Below are positions 17,991-26,914 of a stretch of DNA of 64,000 nucleotides, one piece after another (the stretch's first letter is position 1; every line of letters begins with the position of its first letter). The notes beneath the pieces were generated by a model. The model saw nothing but the letters and a program-made list of their open reading frames with translations. It was not told the origin of the DNA and ran no database searches. Where the stretch lies: positions 1,096,001 through 1,160,000 of the forward strand of contig NZ_CP115842.1 of NCBI RefSeq assembly GCF_013318015.2. The letters are read 5' to 3'. The translations under genes were made by a program, and so were the position numbers. The stretch comes from Agrobacterium tumefaciens. Lineage in GTDB: Bacteria; Pseudomonadota; Alphaproteobacteria; Rhizobiales; Rhizobiaceae.

Positions 17991-19469
17991 TTAGCCGGCT
18001 TTCTGACTTGACATCGGGACCGGCTCCGGCAGGCCTATCTCGGAAAACGCAGAGATTGCAGCACCAAACGCATCACCGATGCCGATCAATATAGGCTCGT
18101 TCACGCCCATTCGCTCAACCGCCGCAGCCAGTTGCACGAGCGAACCGCACCAGCGCTGCTCATTTTCGCGGCTGACGGAAATCATGATGGCGACGGGCGT
18201 CGAGGCCGGCATGCCATGCGCCAGAAGGGCTTCCTCGATGCTGGCAGCGGTTCGCCCGCCCATGTAAAAAACCGTGGTCACGGAAGGGTTCGACAGGGAC
18301 TGCCAGTCTATATTCTCCGGCAGCTTGCCCTGTCTGGAGTGCCCGGTGACGAAGCGGACCGACTGGGCGTGATCGCGGTGGGTGAGGGAAACGCCGAGCC
18401 GCGAAGCCATGGCGCTTGCCGCGGTGATGCCGGGTACGATTTCGACCGGGATGTTTTCAGCCTCCAGCGCTGCGATCTCCTCGCCGGCGCGTCCGAAAAT
18501 CATCGGATCGCCGGATTTCAGCCGCACTACCCTTTTGCCGGCCTTGGCAAGGCGGATCATCATGTCGTTAATATCTTCCTGCTTGCAGCTTTCCCGGCCG
18601 CCGCGTTTGCCAACAAGCATACGCTTCGCCTCCCGCCGCGCCAGTTCCAGCACCTCGGATGAAACGAGATCGTCGAACAGAATGACATCCGCCGCCTGCA
18701 AGGCGCGTACCGCTTTCAGCGTCAGCAGCTCGGCATCGCCCGGTCCGGCACCGACCAGCGTCACAAGGCCGCGTGCCGATCCTTTCCGACCTGCCTGCGT
18801 GCCGATGTCTGTCAGCAGCCTTTCTTCGCTGCCCTCATCCAGCCTTTCGGTAAACGCCCGGTCGACAAATTTCTCCCAGAATGAACGCCGCGCCGGGCCG
18901 GGCGCGAGGCGTATATTGACCCGCTCTCGGATGGTCTGGGCAAGCGCGCCCCAATCCTTGAGAGCGAGCGGCAGCAAAGTCTCGATGCGCCGGCGAATGG
19001 CCTGCGCCAGAATGGGTGCGGCGCCATCGGTGGAGATCGACACCACCACCGGCGAACGATTGACGATGGAGCCAAACTGGAACTGGCAGAATTCTGGCTT
19101 GTCGATGACATTGACAGGCACGCCGGCTGAGCGCGCGGCATTGTAAAATCTTCCCGCCTCTTCGTCGGTTTCACAATCCGCCAGCGCCAGTTCCGCGCCT
19201 TTGAAACTATCCGGACCCCAGGAACGGTCATGCCATGTCAGCATCTGGCTTGTCGAGACGAGCGCCGCAAAGCAATCCGAAAGCTCGCTTTCCTCGCAAT
19301 AGAGGTGAAGTTCCGCCCCGCAGGCAAGCAGCAGTTCCGCTTTCCATGCGGCCCCATCCGATCCGCCCGCCAGCACCACGCGCTTGCCCTCAAGCCCCCA
19401 GAAGACCGGCAACTTGGCGAGCTTCTCCATGCGGTTCGGTTCATTCCGCTGCGGTTTTAAGGCATCCAT
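17991..19469 (-). CDS. cysG: Siroheme synthase CysG (trifunctional)
   Basis: The 492-residue protein fuses two parts. The N-terminal half (residues about 20-220) is a precorrin-2 dehydrogenase/sirohydrochlorin ferrochelatase with a nucleotide-binding motif VVLAGGSDGA and the CQFQFGSIVNRSPVVVSIST region. The C-terminal half (from about 235) is a uroporphyrinogen-III methyltransferase with VTLVGAGPGDAELLT, LKSGDPMIFGRAGEE and PGITAASA. It makes the siroheme needed by NirB. ATG 19469 is chosen because AGGGGG lies 8 bases upstream; it overlaps the nasA end by 29 bases, so the two are probably coupled. ATG 19430 is an alternative. It is the last gene of the nitrate operon. Confidence 0.93.
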   Translation of the reverse strand: MDALKPQRNEPNRMEKLAKLPVFWGLEGKRVVLAGGSDGAAWKAELLLACGAELHLYCEESELSDCFAALVSTSQMLTWHDRSWGPDSFKGAELALADCETDEEAGRFYNAARSAGVPVNVIDKPEFCQFQFGSIVNRSPVVVSISTDGAAPILAQAIRRRIETLLPLALKDWGALAQTIRERVNIRLAPGPARRSFWEKFVDRAFTERLDEGSEERLLTDIGTQAGRKGSARGLVTLVGAGPGDAELLTLKAVRALQAADVILFDDLVSSEVLELARREAKRMLVGKRGGRESCKQEDINDMMIRLAKAGKRVVRLKSGDPMIFGRAGEEIAALEAENIPVEIVPGITAASAMASRLGVSLTHRDHAQSVRFVTGHSRQGKLPENIDWQSLSNPSVTTVFYMGGRTAASIEEALLAHGMPASTPVAIMISVSRENEQRWCGSLVQLAAAVERMGVNEPILIGIGDAFGAAISAFSEIGLPEPVPMSSQKAG

Positions 19470-22089
19470 CGATGATCCCCCTGATCTCGGCGCGGCAGGA
19501 GCCGCAATTGGTTCCGGCATTCAACGCAGCACCTATGGCTTCGACGCTGTGGCAGCCATTGCGGATGGCGGCCGTGATCTGGTTGACCCCGACATTGAAG
19601 CAGGAGCAGACCGTCGCCCCCGGATCGGCGCGGCCGGCGCCGGGACGCCCGGCGACCAGGGCAAAACGCATGCGCAAATCCTCATGGCGTTCGTTCAGCT
19701 GTGAAATCGCCCAGTTGCGGGCAACGGCCACCGGCTCTCTGGCGACGAACAGCGCTGCCAGCAAGGTACCACCGTCGAAGAAAGCAAGCCGCAGATCGCC
19801 CGTCTGCCGGTCACTGTAACCCAGAGGCTCAACCCTGATATCGACTCCGAAAACCCGTCGCGCCCAGAGCGTCCAGTCCTGCGGCTGTTCCTCGAAGGCA
19901 AGCTCCATGCGGTAGCCGCCATCCGCCTTCGCAACTGCCCAATAGGCGCAGCCCGGCGCATCAGGCCGGGTGCGGGAGATCGCAAATCCATAGGCTTTCG
20001 CCACAAAACGTCGTGCACTCACGCCGACATTCTTCGAAGCGGGCTGGCCGGAATGCGGGTCCGTGACCGCTGGCACGAGCATATCGATGCGGGCCTGCGA
20101 GGCGAACTGGTCGTTCCAGTGCATCGGCGCAAACACAGCTCCCCGTGCCTGCCTCTCGCTGACCAGAGCCCGCAGCAGGACCTTGCCGTGCGGGCTTTCA
20201 ATCTCCACCAGATCGGCGCTGTCGATGCCCAGCAACTGTGCATCGCGCGGGTGAAGTTCGGCAAAGGGTTCGGCGATATGGGCGGTAAGCCGCGCGCTTT
20301 TGCCGGTGCGGGTCATGGTGTGCCATTGGTCGCGGATACGGCCAGTATTCAGCGTCAGCGGGTAGTCCGCCGATGTCCTGCCGGTCTCCGGCAGTGCCGT
20401 GGCGATGAAGCGGGCCTTGCCATCCGCATGGAAAAAGCGGCCATCCGCGAAAAAGCGGGTATTGGCGGCTTCACCGCGTCCGGCTTTTGGCCATTGAAAC
20501 GGTTTCATCGTACCGTAGGAATCACGGTCGATCCCGCCGATATCGAAATCGCGGCCTCCGGCGTTCTCGAAGCCGGAGAGAGCGGCATGCTCGGCGAAAA
20601 CCTCAGAAGGTTGCCGGAAGCCGAAGGCGGCGTCAAAACCCATGCGCCGTCCAACTTCGGCGAATTGCCACCAGTCGGCCTTTGCTTCGCCGGGCGCGTC
20701 AAGAAAACCGCGCTGGCGGGAAATACGTCGTTCGGAATTGGTGACCGTGCCGTCTTTTTCACCCCAGCCGAGCGATGGCAACAGCACATGGGCGTGGCGG
20801 GCGGTATCGGTATTGGCGATGAGATCGGACACCACGACAAAGGGACAGGCCTTGATCGCCGCCTCGACGGCACCGGCATCCGGCATGGAAACGACGGGGT
20901 TGGTGGCCATGATCCACAGCGCCTTGATGCGGCCATCGGCAACCGCCCGGAACATATCCACGGCCTTGAGGCCAGGCTTCTGCGCAATCGCCGGCGAGGC
21001 CCAGAAGCGCTGCACGCGGTCGCGGTCTTCAGCGCTCTCGATGGCCATATGGGCCGCCAGCATATTGGCAAGCCCGCCCACCTCGCGTCCGCCCATGGCG
21101 TTGGGCTGACCGGTCAGCGAAAACGGCCCCATGCCCGGCCGGCCGATGCGGCCTGTGGCGAGGTGGCAATTGATGATGGCGTTGACCTTGTCGGTGCCGC
21201 TTTGCGACTGGTTGACGCCCTGACTGTAGCAGGTGACGGTTTTTTGCGTGCGTTCGAACAATTCGTAAAAGGAAATCAGTTCCGCGATTGTCAGACCGGT
21301 CTTGTCGGCAATCTCCGGCAGGCTGTGCCCGGTCGCTGCCTGCATCGCGGCATCGAGGCCGACAGTGTGGTTTCCAACATAAGCATTATCGAACGCGGAA
21401 CTGCCGGAAAGATGGGCCAGAAGACCAGTAAACAGCGCCACATCTCCATCCGGGCGGATGGCGAGGTGCATATCGGCAATATCTGCGCTCATCGTCCGGC
21501 GCGGATCGATGACCACCACCTTCATGTCCGGCCGCGCCGCCTTTGCGGCAGCAAGCCGTTGATAGAGGACGGGATGACACCAGGCGAGATTGGATCCGGT
21601 GAGGATTACCAGATCGGCAAGCTCCATATCCTCATAGGTGCCGGGCACCGTATCGGCCCCGAAGGCGCGGCGATGGCCGGCGACCGAAGACGACATGCAA
21701 AGCCGTGAATTCGTATCGATATTGGCCGATCCGATGAAACCCTTCATCAGCTTGTTGGCGAGGTAATAATCCTCCGTCAGCAATTGGCCGGAAACGTAAA
21801 AGGCAACCGAATCCGGGCCGTGCTCGGAGATGGCCTCGGAGAATCTTGAAGCAACGAGTTGAAGCGCTTCGTCCCATGCCACCCGCTTTCCGTGGATTTC
21901 GGGATGGAGCAGCCGTCCGTCGAGGTCGATGGTTTCGGCCAGAGCCGAACCCTTGGAACACAGCCGGCCGAAATTGGCGGGGTGGTCCGGATCGCCTTTG
22001 ACGGAAACGATGCCGTCATCGGCAACGGTGGCGATGACGCCGCAGCCGACACCGCAATAGGGACAGGTGGTTTTCGTTTCAACGGGCAT
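19441..22089 (-). CDS. nasA: Assimilatory nitrate reductase catalytic subunit
   Basis: The 882-residue molybdoenzyme reduces nitrate to nitrite in the cytoplasm. Its N-terminal [4Fe-4S] motif uses Cys9, Cys12, Cys16 (CPYCGVGCG) and Cys44. Molybdopterin oxidoreductase domains follow with SRLCMSS and GTNLAW-like segments, then a dinucleotide-binding domain. The C-terminus is a BFD-like [2Fe-2S] domain (CSCFNVGV..GTNCGSCRAE), so it receives electrons directly without a separate NasB domain. ATG 22089 has GAGGG upstream. There is a 214-base gap after nirD that is mostly filled by a palindromic repeat. Confidence 0.96.
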   Translation of the reverse strand: MPVETKTTCPYCGVGCGVIATVADDGIVSVKGDPDHPANFGRLCSKGSALAETIDLDGRLLHPEIHGKRVAWDEALQLVASRFSEAISEHGPDSVAFYVSGQLLTEDYYLANKLMKGFIGSANIDTNSRLCMSSSVAGHRRAFGADTVPGTYEDMELADLVILTGSNLAWCHPVLYQRLAAAKAARPDMKVVVIDPRRTMSADIADMHLAIRPDGDVALFTGLLAHLSGSSAFDNAYVGNHTVGLDAAMQAATGHSLPEIADKTGLTIAELISFYELFERTQKTVTCYSQGVNQSQSGTDKVNAIINCHLATGRIGRPGMGPFSLTGQPNAMGGREVGGLANMLAAHMAIESAEDRDRVQRFWASPAIAQKPGLKAVDMFRAVADGRIKALWIMATNPVVSMPDAGAVEAAIKACPFVVVSDLIANTDTARHAHVLLPSLGWGEKDGTVTNSERRISRQRGFLDAPGEAKADWWQFAEVGRRMGFDAAFGFRQPSEVFAEHAALSGFENAGGRDFDIGGIDRDSYGTMKPFQWPKAGRGEAANTRFFADGRFFHADGKARFIATALPETGRTSADYPLTLNTGRIRDQWHTMTRTGKSARLTAHIAEPFAELHPRDAQLLGIDSADLVEIESPHGKVLLRALVSERQARGAVFAPMHWNDQFASQARIDMLVPAVTDPHSGQPASKNVGVSARRFVAKAYGFAISRTRPDAPGCAYWAVAKADGGYRMELAFEEQPQDWTLWARRVFGVDIRVEPLGYSDRQTGDLRLAFFDGGTLLAALFVAREPVAVARNWAISQLNERHEDLRMRFALVAGRPGAGRADPGATVCSCFNVGVNQITAAIRNGCHSVEAIGAALNAGTNCGSCRAEIRGIIDGCLKTAAE

Positions 22090-22120
22090 TGGTTTGCCCT
22101 CTTGGTGCGTGGCGTTTACC

Positions 22121-22280
22121 CCCCTCTGCCCTGCCGGACATCTGCCCCTCAAAGGGGTAGATCAATTGTGGCACCGGCTCTATTTTACAGCTTGCGTCTC
22201 CGACAACAGAGATGAAGCGAGAAGCGTGCCACTTGTCGATCTTGCCCCTCGAGGGGGAGATGTCCGGCAGGGCAGAGGGG
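22121..22280. repeat. Rhizobiaceae intergenic palindromic repeat (RIME-like), 160 bp
   Basis: The left arm 22121-22173 and right arm 22227-22280 are imperfect reverse complements, with the outer 23 bases identical (beginning CCCCTCTGCCCTGCCGGACA). Each arm holds a smaller palindrome of CCCCTC/GAGGGG type. This matches the mosaic intergenic elements widespread in Rhizobium and Agrobacterium. It sits inside the operon between nirD and nasA. Confidence 0.8.
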
Positions 22281-22303
22281 AGTATCGTCGCCAACATCTG
22301 ATA

Positions 22304-22639
22304 TCACTCCGCCGCAATCATCAAAGTTTCGAGCGCAATCGAAAGCCGCCCGTCGAGATTGCGGAGAGGAATGGTCCTCACCTCACCCTCATCCGCCCCC
22401 AACGCCTTGCCGGTCTCCAGCGAAATGACCCAATTGTGCAAAGGACATGTCACCGAAGCCCCGTGCACGATGCCCTGAGACAGCGGGCCGCCTTTGTGCG
22501 GGCAATGATCCTCGATGGCGAAGACCTGATTTTCAGCCGTGCGAAACACGGCGATCTTGCCCATAGGCGTTTTCACGCAGCGCGCGCCGCGCAGCGGAAT
22601 GTCGGAAATGTCGCCAATATCGATCCAGTTGCTGTCCAT
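22304..22639 (-). CDS. nirD: Nitrite reductase small subunit NirD (Rieske type)
   Basis: The 111-residue protein is a Rieske [2Fe-2S] domain with ligands C-x-H at Cys46/His48 (DHCPHKGGP) and C-x2-H at Cys65/His68 (CPLHNW). It partners NirB in reducing nitrite to ammonium. ATG 22639 is preferred because GGAG lies 8 bases before it; a GTG at 22648 would overlap the nirB stop. Confidence 0.94.
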   Translation of the reverse strand: MDSNWIDIGDISDIPLRGARCVKTPMGKIAVFRTAENQVFAIEDHCPHKGGPLSQGIVHGASVTCPLHNWVISLETGKALGADEGEVRTIPLRNLDGRLSIALETLMIAAE

Positions 22640-22644
22640 CGTTC

Positions 22645-25092
22645 TCACTCCGCTGCCTCGTTGAAACCGATTGCCGCCATCGGCCTGAATTCGTGCTTGT
22701 CGTGGCCGGACACACGTTCCGACCAGGGATCGACCTGCGCGAATTTCTGGCTGAAGACGAAGCGGTCAAAATAGGCCCGGCGCTTGTCGGCATCGTCCAT
22801 GATCTGGCGGCGGACTTCGTCGTAACCGATGCGCTTGGCCCATTTATAGATGCGCTCGAGGTAGCGCGCCTGCTCGCGGTACATCTGGGTCAACGCCACG
22901 ATATGCTCCAGCGCCTCATCCTCGGTATGGACGAGGCCCAGCACTTCCGTACCCTTGATATCGAGACCAGCGGCACCGGCGAAGTGGATTTCGAAACCGG
23001 AATCGACGCAGATGACGCCGATATCCTTGCATGTCGCCTCAGCGCAGTTTCGCGGACAGCCGGAAACGGCAAGCTTCAGCTTGGCGGGCGTCCATGAGCC
23101 CCACATGAATTTTTCGATGCGGATGCCGAGGCCGGTGGAATCCTGCGTGCCGAAGCGGCACCATTGTTCTCCAACGCAGGTCTTCACGGTGCGAAGCCCC
23201 TTGGCATAGGCCTGGCCGGAAATGAAACCGGCCTTGCCGAGATCGGCCCAGACCGCCGGCAAATCCTCCTTCTCGATGCCGAGAAGATCGATGCGTTGCC
23301 CGCCTGTCACCTTCACCATCGGGATTTCGAACTTGTCGACCACATCCGCAATCGCCCGCAGTTCGGAGGAAGATGTGACGCCGCCCCACATGCGTGGAAC
23401 GACGGAATAGGTGCCGTCCTTCTGGATATTGGCATGGACGCGCTCATTGATATAACGCGACTGGTAGTCGTCGGCATATTCGTCGGGAAAATCGCAGACG
23501 AGATAGTAGTTGAGCGCAGGTCTGCACTTGGCGCAGCCGCAGGATGTCTTCCATTCCAGTTCCTGCATCACGGCGGGAATGGTCTTCAGGCCCTTGGCCT
23601 TGATGAGACGGCGCACATCATCGTGGCCGAGATCGGTGCATTTGCACATGGGCTGCACGGCAGCGGGATTGTAGCTGTCGCCAAGCGTCAGCGTCATCAG
23701 TTTCTCGACAAGGCCGGTGCAATTGCCGCAGGAGGCGGATGCCTTGGTATGGGCGCGCACATCATCCAGCGAGGTCAGCCCCTTCGAGGTGATGACCGAG
23801 GTGATCTTGCCCTTGCAGACGCCGTTGCAGCCGCAGATTTCCGCATCATCCGGCAAGGCTGCAACGGCCGCCATAGGGTCCAGCGGGGACCCTCCCTGAT
23901 AGGCCTGGCCGAAGATCAGGGTTTCGCGCATGGCGGAAATGTCGGTCGATTTCTTCATCAGGTCGAAGAACCACGAACCATCCGCTGTCTCGCCGTAAAG
24001 AACCGCGCCGATGATGCGATTTTCCTTGAGGATCAGGCGCTTGTAGACACCGGCGGTGGCATCGCGCAGCACGATTTCCTCGCGGTCGTCGCCCTCGGCA
24101 AAATCGCCGGCGGAAAACAGGTTGATGCCGGTGACCTTCAGTTTGGTATTGGTGACCGAACCGTGATACTCGGCTGAACCGCCGCAAAGCCGGTCCGCCA
24201 GCACCCGCGCAGATTCATAAAGCGGCGCGACCAGCCCGTAGCACATGCCGCGATGCTCGGCGCATTCGCCAAGCGCATATATCGAGGCATCCGACGTCAT
24301 CATGCCATCATCCACGACGATGCCGCGATTGACGGCGATGCCGGCTTCCTTGGCGAGACCCGAGGCGGGACGTATGCCGACCGCCATCACCACCATGTCG
24401 CCTTTAATGACGCGACCGTCTTCCAACTCGATGCCTTCGACCTTCTCCGCGCCGAGAATGCATTTGGTATTGGCCTTGGTGATGATGTCGATGCCGCGCT
24501 CGTTCAGCGCCTTTTCCAGAAGATAGGCCGCTGCCGGATCGAGCTGCCGCTCCATGATCGTCGGCATCAGATGGATGACGGTAACATCCATGCCCTGGCG
24601 CTTCAGCCCGTAAGCTGCTTCCAGACCCAGAAGGCCGGCGCCGATGACGATGGCGCGGCCCTTGCCCTCGGCGATCTCAAGCATCTTCGTGACATCGTCG
24701 AGATCGCGATAGGCGAGAACGCCCGGCAATTGATGGCCAGGGACGGGAATGATGAAGGGCAAGGAACCGGTGGCGATCACCAGCCTGTCGTAGGAAACGG
24801 TGATGCCGTTTTCGCTGGTTACGGTCTTGTTGTCGCGGTCGATGCCGGTGACCTTGGCGCCCTTGTGCAGCGTCACATTGTTGGCCGCGTACCATTCGTC
24901 ATTGTGGATGATGATATCTTCATAGCTCTTTTCGCCTGAGAGTACTGGCGAGAGCATGATGCGGTCGTAATTGACGCGCGGCTCGGCGTTGAAAATGGTG
25001 ACGTCGTAGAGGCCGGGGGCGGTTTCGAAAAGGTTTTCCAGCATGCGCCCCGGCGCCATGCCATTGCCGATGATGACGAGTTTTTGCGCCAT
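22645..25092 (-). CDS. nirB: NAD(P)H-dependent assimilatory nitrite reductase large subunit
   Basis: The 815-residue protein is cytoplasmic. In order it has an FAD/NAD-binding oxidoreductase part (VIIGNGMAPGR; ALGECAEHRGMCYGL near residue 290), two BFD-like [2Fe-2S] segments (CGCNGVCKGKI; CGNCTGLVEKL), a sulfite/nitrite reductase half domain (TCVGEQWCRFGTQDS) and the siroheme-[4Fe-4S] cysteines in GCPRNCAEATCKDIG. It reduces nitrite to ammonium with NirD. ATG 25092 follows GGAG and lies 5 bases after nrtC. Confidence 0.96.
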   Translation of the reverse strand: MAQKLVIIGNGMAPGRMLENLFETAPGLYDVTIFNAEPRVNYDRIMLSPVLSGEKSYEDIIIHNDEWYAANNVTLHKGAKVTGIDRDNKTVTSENGITVSYDRLVIATGSLPFIIPVPGHQLPGVLAYRDLDDVTKMLEIAEGKGRAIVIGAGLLGLEAAYGLKRQGMDVTVIHLMPTIMERQLDPAAAYLLEKALNERGIDIITKANTKCILGAEKVEGIELEDGRVIKGDMVVMAVGIRPASGLAKEAGIAVNRGIVVDDGMMTSDASIYALGECAEHRGMCYGLVAPLYESARVLADRLCGGSAEYHGSVTNTKLKVTGINLFSAGDFAEGDDREEIVLRDATAGVYKRLILKENRIIGAVLYGETADGSWFFDLMKKSTDISAMRETLIFGQAYQGGSPLDPMAAVAALPDDAEICGCNGVCKGKITSVITSKGLTSLDDVRAHTKASASCGNCTGLVEKLMTLTLGDSYNPAAVQPMCKCTDLGHDDVRRLIKAKGLKTIPAVMQELEWKTSCGCAKCRPALNYYLVCDFPDEYADDYQSRYINERVHANIQKDGTYSVVPRMWGGVTSSSELRAIADVVDKFEIPMVKVTGGQRIDLLGIEKEDLPAVWADLGKAGFISGQAYAKGLRTVKTCVGEQWCRFGTQDSTGLGIRIEKFMWGSWTPAKLKLAVSGCPRNCAEATCKDIGVICVDSGFEIHFAGAAGLDIKGTEVLGLVHTEDEALEHIVALTQMYREQARYLERIYKWAKRIGYDEVRRQIMDDADKRRAYFDRFVFSQKFAQVDPWSERVSGHDKHEFRPMAAIGFNEAAE

Positions 25093-25097
25093 GGTGG

Positions 25098-25895
25098 TTA
25101 CTCCGCAGCTTCGACGAAGCGGTGACGTTCGTAAAGGAACTTCAGCACGGCCTCGCGGCATTTGAGGTAGGTCTTGTCGGATGCAAGCTCGATGCGGTTG
25201 CGCGGGCGCGGCAGCGGCACGTCAAGCACTTCGCCGATATGGGCGGCGGGACCGTTGGTCATCATTACGATACGGTCGGACAGCAGCACCGCCTCATCCA
25301 CATCGTGGGTGATCATGACCATGGTGTTGCCAAGCCGGGCGTGGATTTCCATCACGGCGTCCTGAAGGTGGGCGCGAGTCAGCGCATCCAGTGCGCCGAA
25401 AGGCTCGTCCAGCAGCAGGATTTTCGGCTCCATGGCGAGCGCCCGGGCAATGCCGACGCGCTGTTTCATGCCACCGGAAATTTCAGACGGTTTCTTGTCC
25501 TTGGCATGGGCCATCTGCACGAGATCCAGATTGCGCATAACCCAGTCGTGGCGTTCCGCTTTGGTCTTGGTACTGCTGAAGACCTTCGCGACGGCCAGGT
25601 TGACGTTTTCATAAACCGAAAGCCAGGGGAGCAGGCTGTGGTTCTGGAAGACGACGGCGCGTTCCGGGCCAGGTTCGTTGACCTCGCGGTTTTCCAGAAG
25701 CACGACGCCTGCTGAGACTTTGGTCAGCCCGGCGATGAGGTTGAGCATGGTGGACTTGCCGCAGCCGGAATGCCCGATGACTGAGACGAATTCGCCCTTG
25801 CCGATGGTCAGGTTGATGCCTTTCAGCACCTCGGCGCGCGAACCGCCCTTGTCGAAATATTTGTCGATATGATCGAGTTTCAGATAAGCGTTCAT
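25098..25895 (-). CDS. nrtC: Nitrate ABC transporter ATPase
   Basis: The 265-residue ATPase has canonical motifs: Walker A GHSGCGKST, signature ISGGMKQRVGIARAL, Walker B LLLDEPFGALD and MITHDVDEA. It belongs to the nitrate/sulfonate/taurine group (NrtD/SsuB-like) and lacks the C-terminal NrtA-like domain of cyanobacterial NrtC. It starts 13 bases after nrtB. Confidence 0.93.
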   Translation of the reverse strand: MNAYLKLDHIDKYFDKGGSRAEVLKGINLTIGKGEFVSVIGHSGCGKSTMLNLIAGLTKVSAGVVLLENREVNEPGPERAVVFQNHSLLPWLSVYENVNLAVAKVFSSTKTKAERHDWVMRNLDLVQMAHAKDKKPSEISGGMKQRVGIARALAMEPKILLLDEPFGALDALTRAHLQDAVMEIHARLGNTMVMITHDVDEAVLLSDRIVMMTNGPAAHIGEVLDVPLPRPRNRIELASDKTYLKCREAVLKFLYERHRFVEAAE

Positions 25896-25908
25896 GATGG
25901 TCGCCCTT

Positions 25909-26802
25909 TTAGTTGGCCGCAGCGCCGCGGGTGATGACCTTGCCGAGCGCCGCTACCAGCTTGTCGAGCATGAAGCCGACAACGCCGATGTAAGCGAGCG
26001 CCACGATGATGTCGGGCAGGCGCGAGGAGTTCCACGCATCCCAGATGAAGAAGCCGATACCGACGCCGCCGGTCAGCATTTCCGCCGCCACGATGGCGAG
26101 CCAGGAGAGGCCGATGCCTATGCGCAGACCGGTGAAGATGTAGGGGGCGGCCGACGGCAGCATGATCTTGAAGAAGAATTCGATCTGGTTGAGCCGCAGC
26201 ACCTTCGCAACGTTGCGATAATCCTGCGGAATGTTGCGCACGCCGACCGCCGTATTGATGATGACGGGCCAGATGGAGGTGATGAAGATCACGAAAATGG
26301 CCGACGGATTGCTGTCCTGAAAGGCGGCAAGTGAAAGCGGCAGCCAGGCAAGCGGCGGCACGGTGCGCAGGACCTGAAAAATCGGGTCGAGGCCGCGCAT
26401 GGCCCAGACCGACTGGCCGATGACCGCACCGAGAATGATGCCGGCGATGGCCGCAAGGCCGAAACCGTATGCCACGCGCTCCAACGAGACCAGCACGCGC
26501 AAGCCGAGGCCGATATCCTGCGAACCATTATGGAAGAACGGCGATACGATGAGATCGTAGCTTTCTTCGAATACCTGGCTTGGCGGCGGCAGGGACGAGC
26601 CGGGGGCGGAACAGAGCACCTGCCAGACGCCCAGCAGAACGGCGAGGACGACAAATGGCGGTATGATATTGCGGGCCGCCGCAGCACCCAGTTTACGCAG
26701 ATTGAACCGCGAGGGATGTTTGGGCGGAAGGGTCACGACGTTTGCCTTTTGTACCACCGGTTGCTGCGGCTGTTCCTTGAAATTTCGAGCCAATGCGGAC
26801 AT
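25909..26802 (-). CDS. nrtB: Nitrate ABC transporter permease
   Basis: The 297-residue protein has a 35-residue cytoplasmic start, then about six membrane segments in the BPD_transp_1 fold. FVIFITSIWPVIINTAVGVRNIPQDY and the EAA-like VAKVLRLNQIEFFFKIMLPSAAPYIFTGL segment identify the NrtB family. Its start (AAGGAAA upstream) is 112 bases after nrtA, a gap that contains hairpins. Confidence 0.94.
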   Translation of the reverse strand: MSALARNFKEQPQQPVVQKANVVTLPPKHPSRFNLRKLGAAAARNIIPPFVVLAVLLGVWQVLCSAPGSSLPPPSQVFEESYDLIVSPFFHNGSQDIGLGLRVLVSLERVAYGFGLAAIAGIILGAVIGQSVWAMRGLDPIFQVLRTVPPLAWLPLSLAAFQDSNPSAIFVIFITSIWPVIINTAVGVRNIPQDYRNVAKVLRLNQIEFFFKIMLPSAAPYIFTGLRIGIGLSWLAIVAAEMLTGGVGIGFFIWDAWNSSRLPDIIVALAYIGVVGFMLDKLVAALGKVITRGAAAN

Positions 26803-26837
26803 GGCGTTTCCTTTGGATTTCGGTTGCGGTCAGGGTC

Positions 26838-26898
26838 TCGCCCCTCATCCGGCCTTTGGTGTCCATCTTTAAATGGCAACCCGGCGGAGGAGGGGCGA
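26838..26898. repeat. Inverted repeat between nrtA and nrtB
   Basis: TCGCCCCTC (26838-26846) pairs with GAGGGGCGA (26890-26898), with further partial pairing inside. A second palindrome, CCTCCTCAGGAGG at 26910-26922, overlaps the nrtA stop. Their position suggests mRNA stabilisation or partial termination after the binding-protein gene. Confidence 0.5.
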
Positions 26899-26914
26899 CA
26901 CCCGTGTCTCCTCC

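Noticed and set aside
20053-21708. 551-codon open frame opposite nasA
   Set aside because: It is an antisense shadow of a well-supported molybdoenzyme gene; its composition is rich in Arg, His and Gly without domains.
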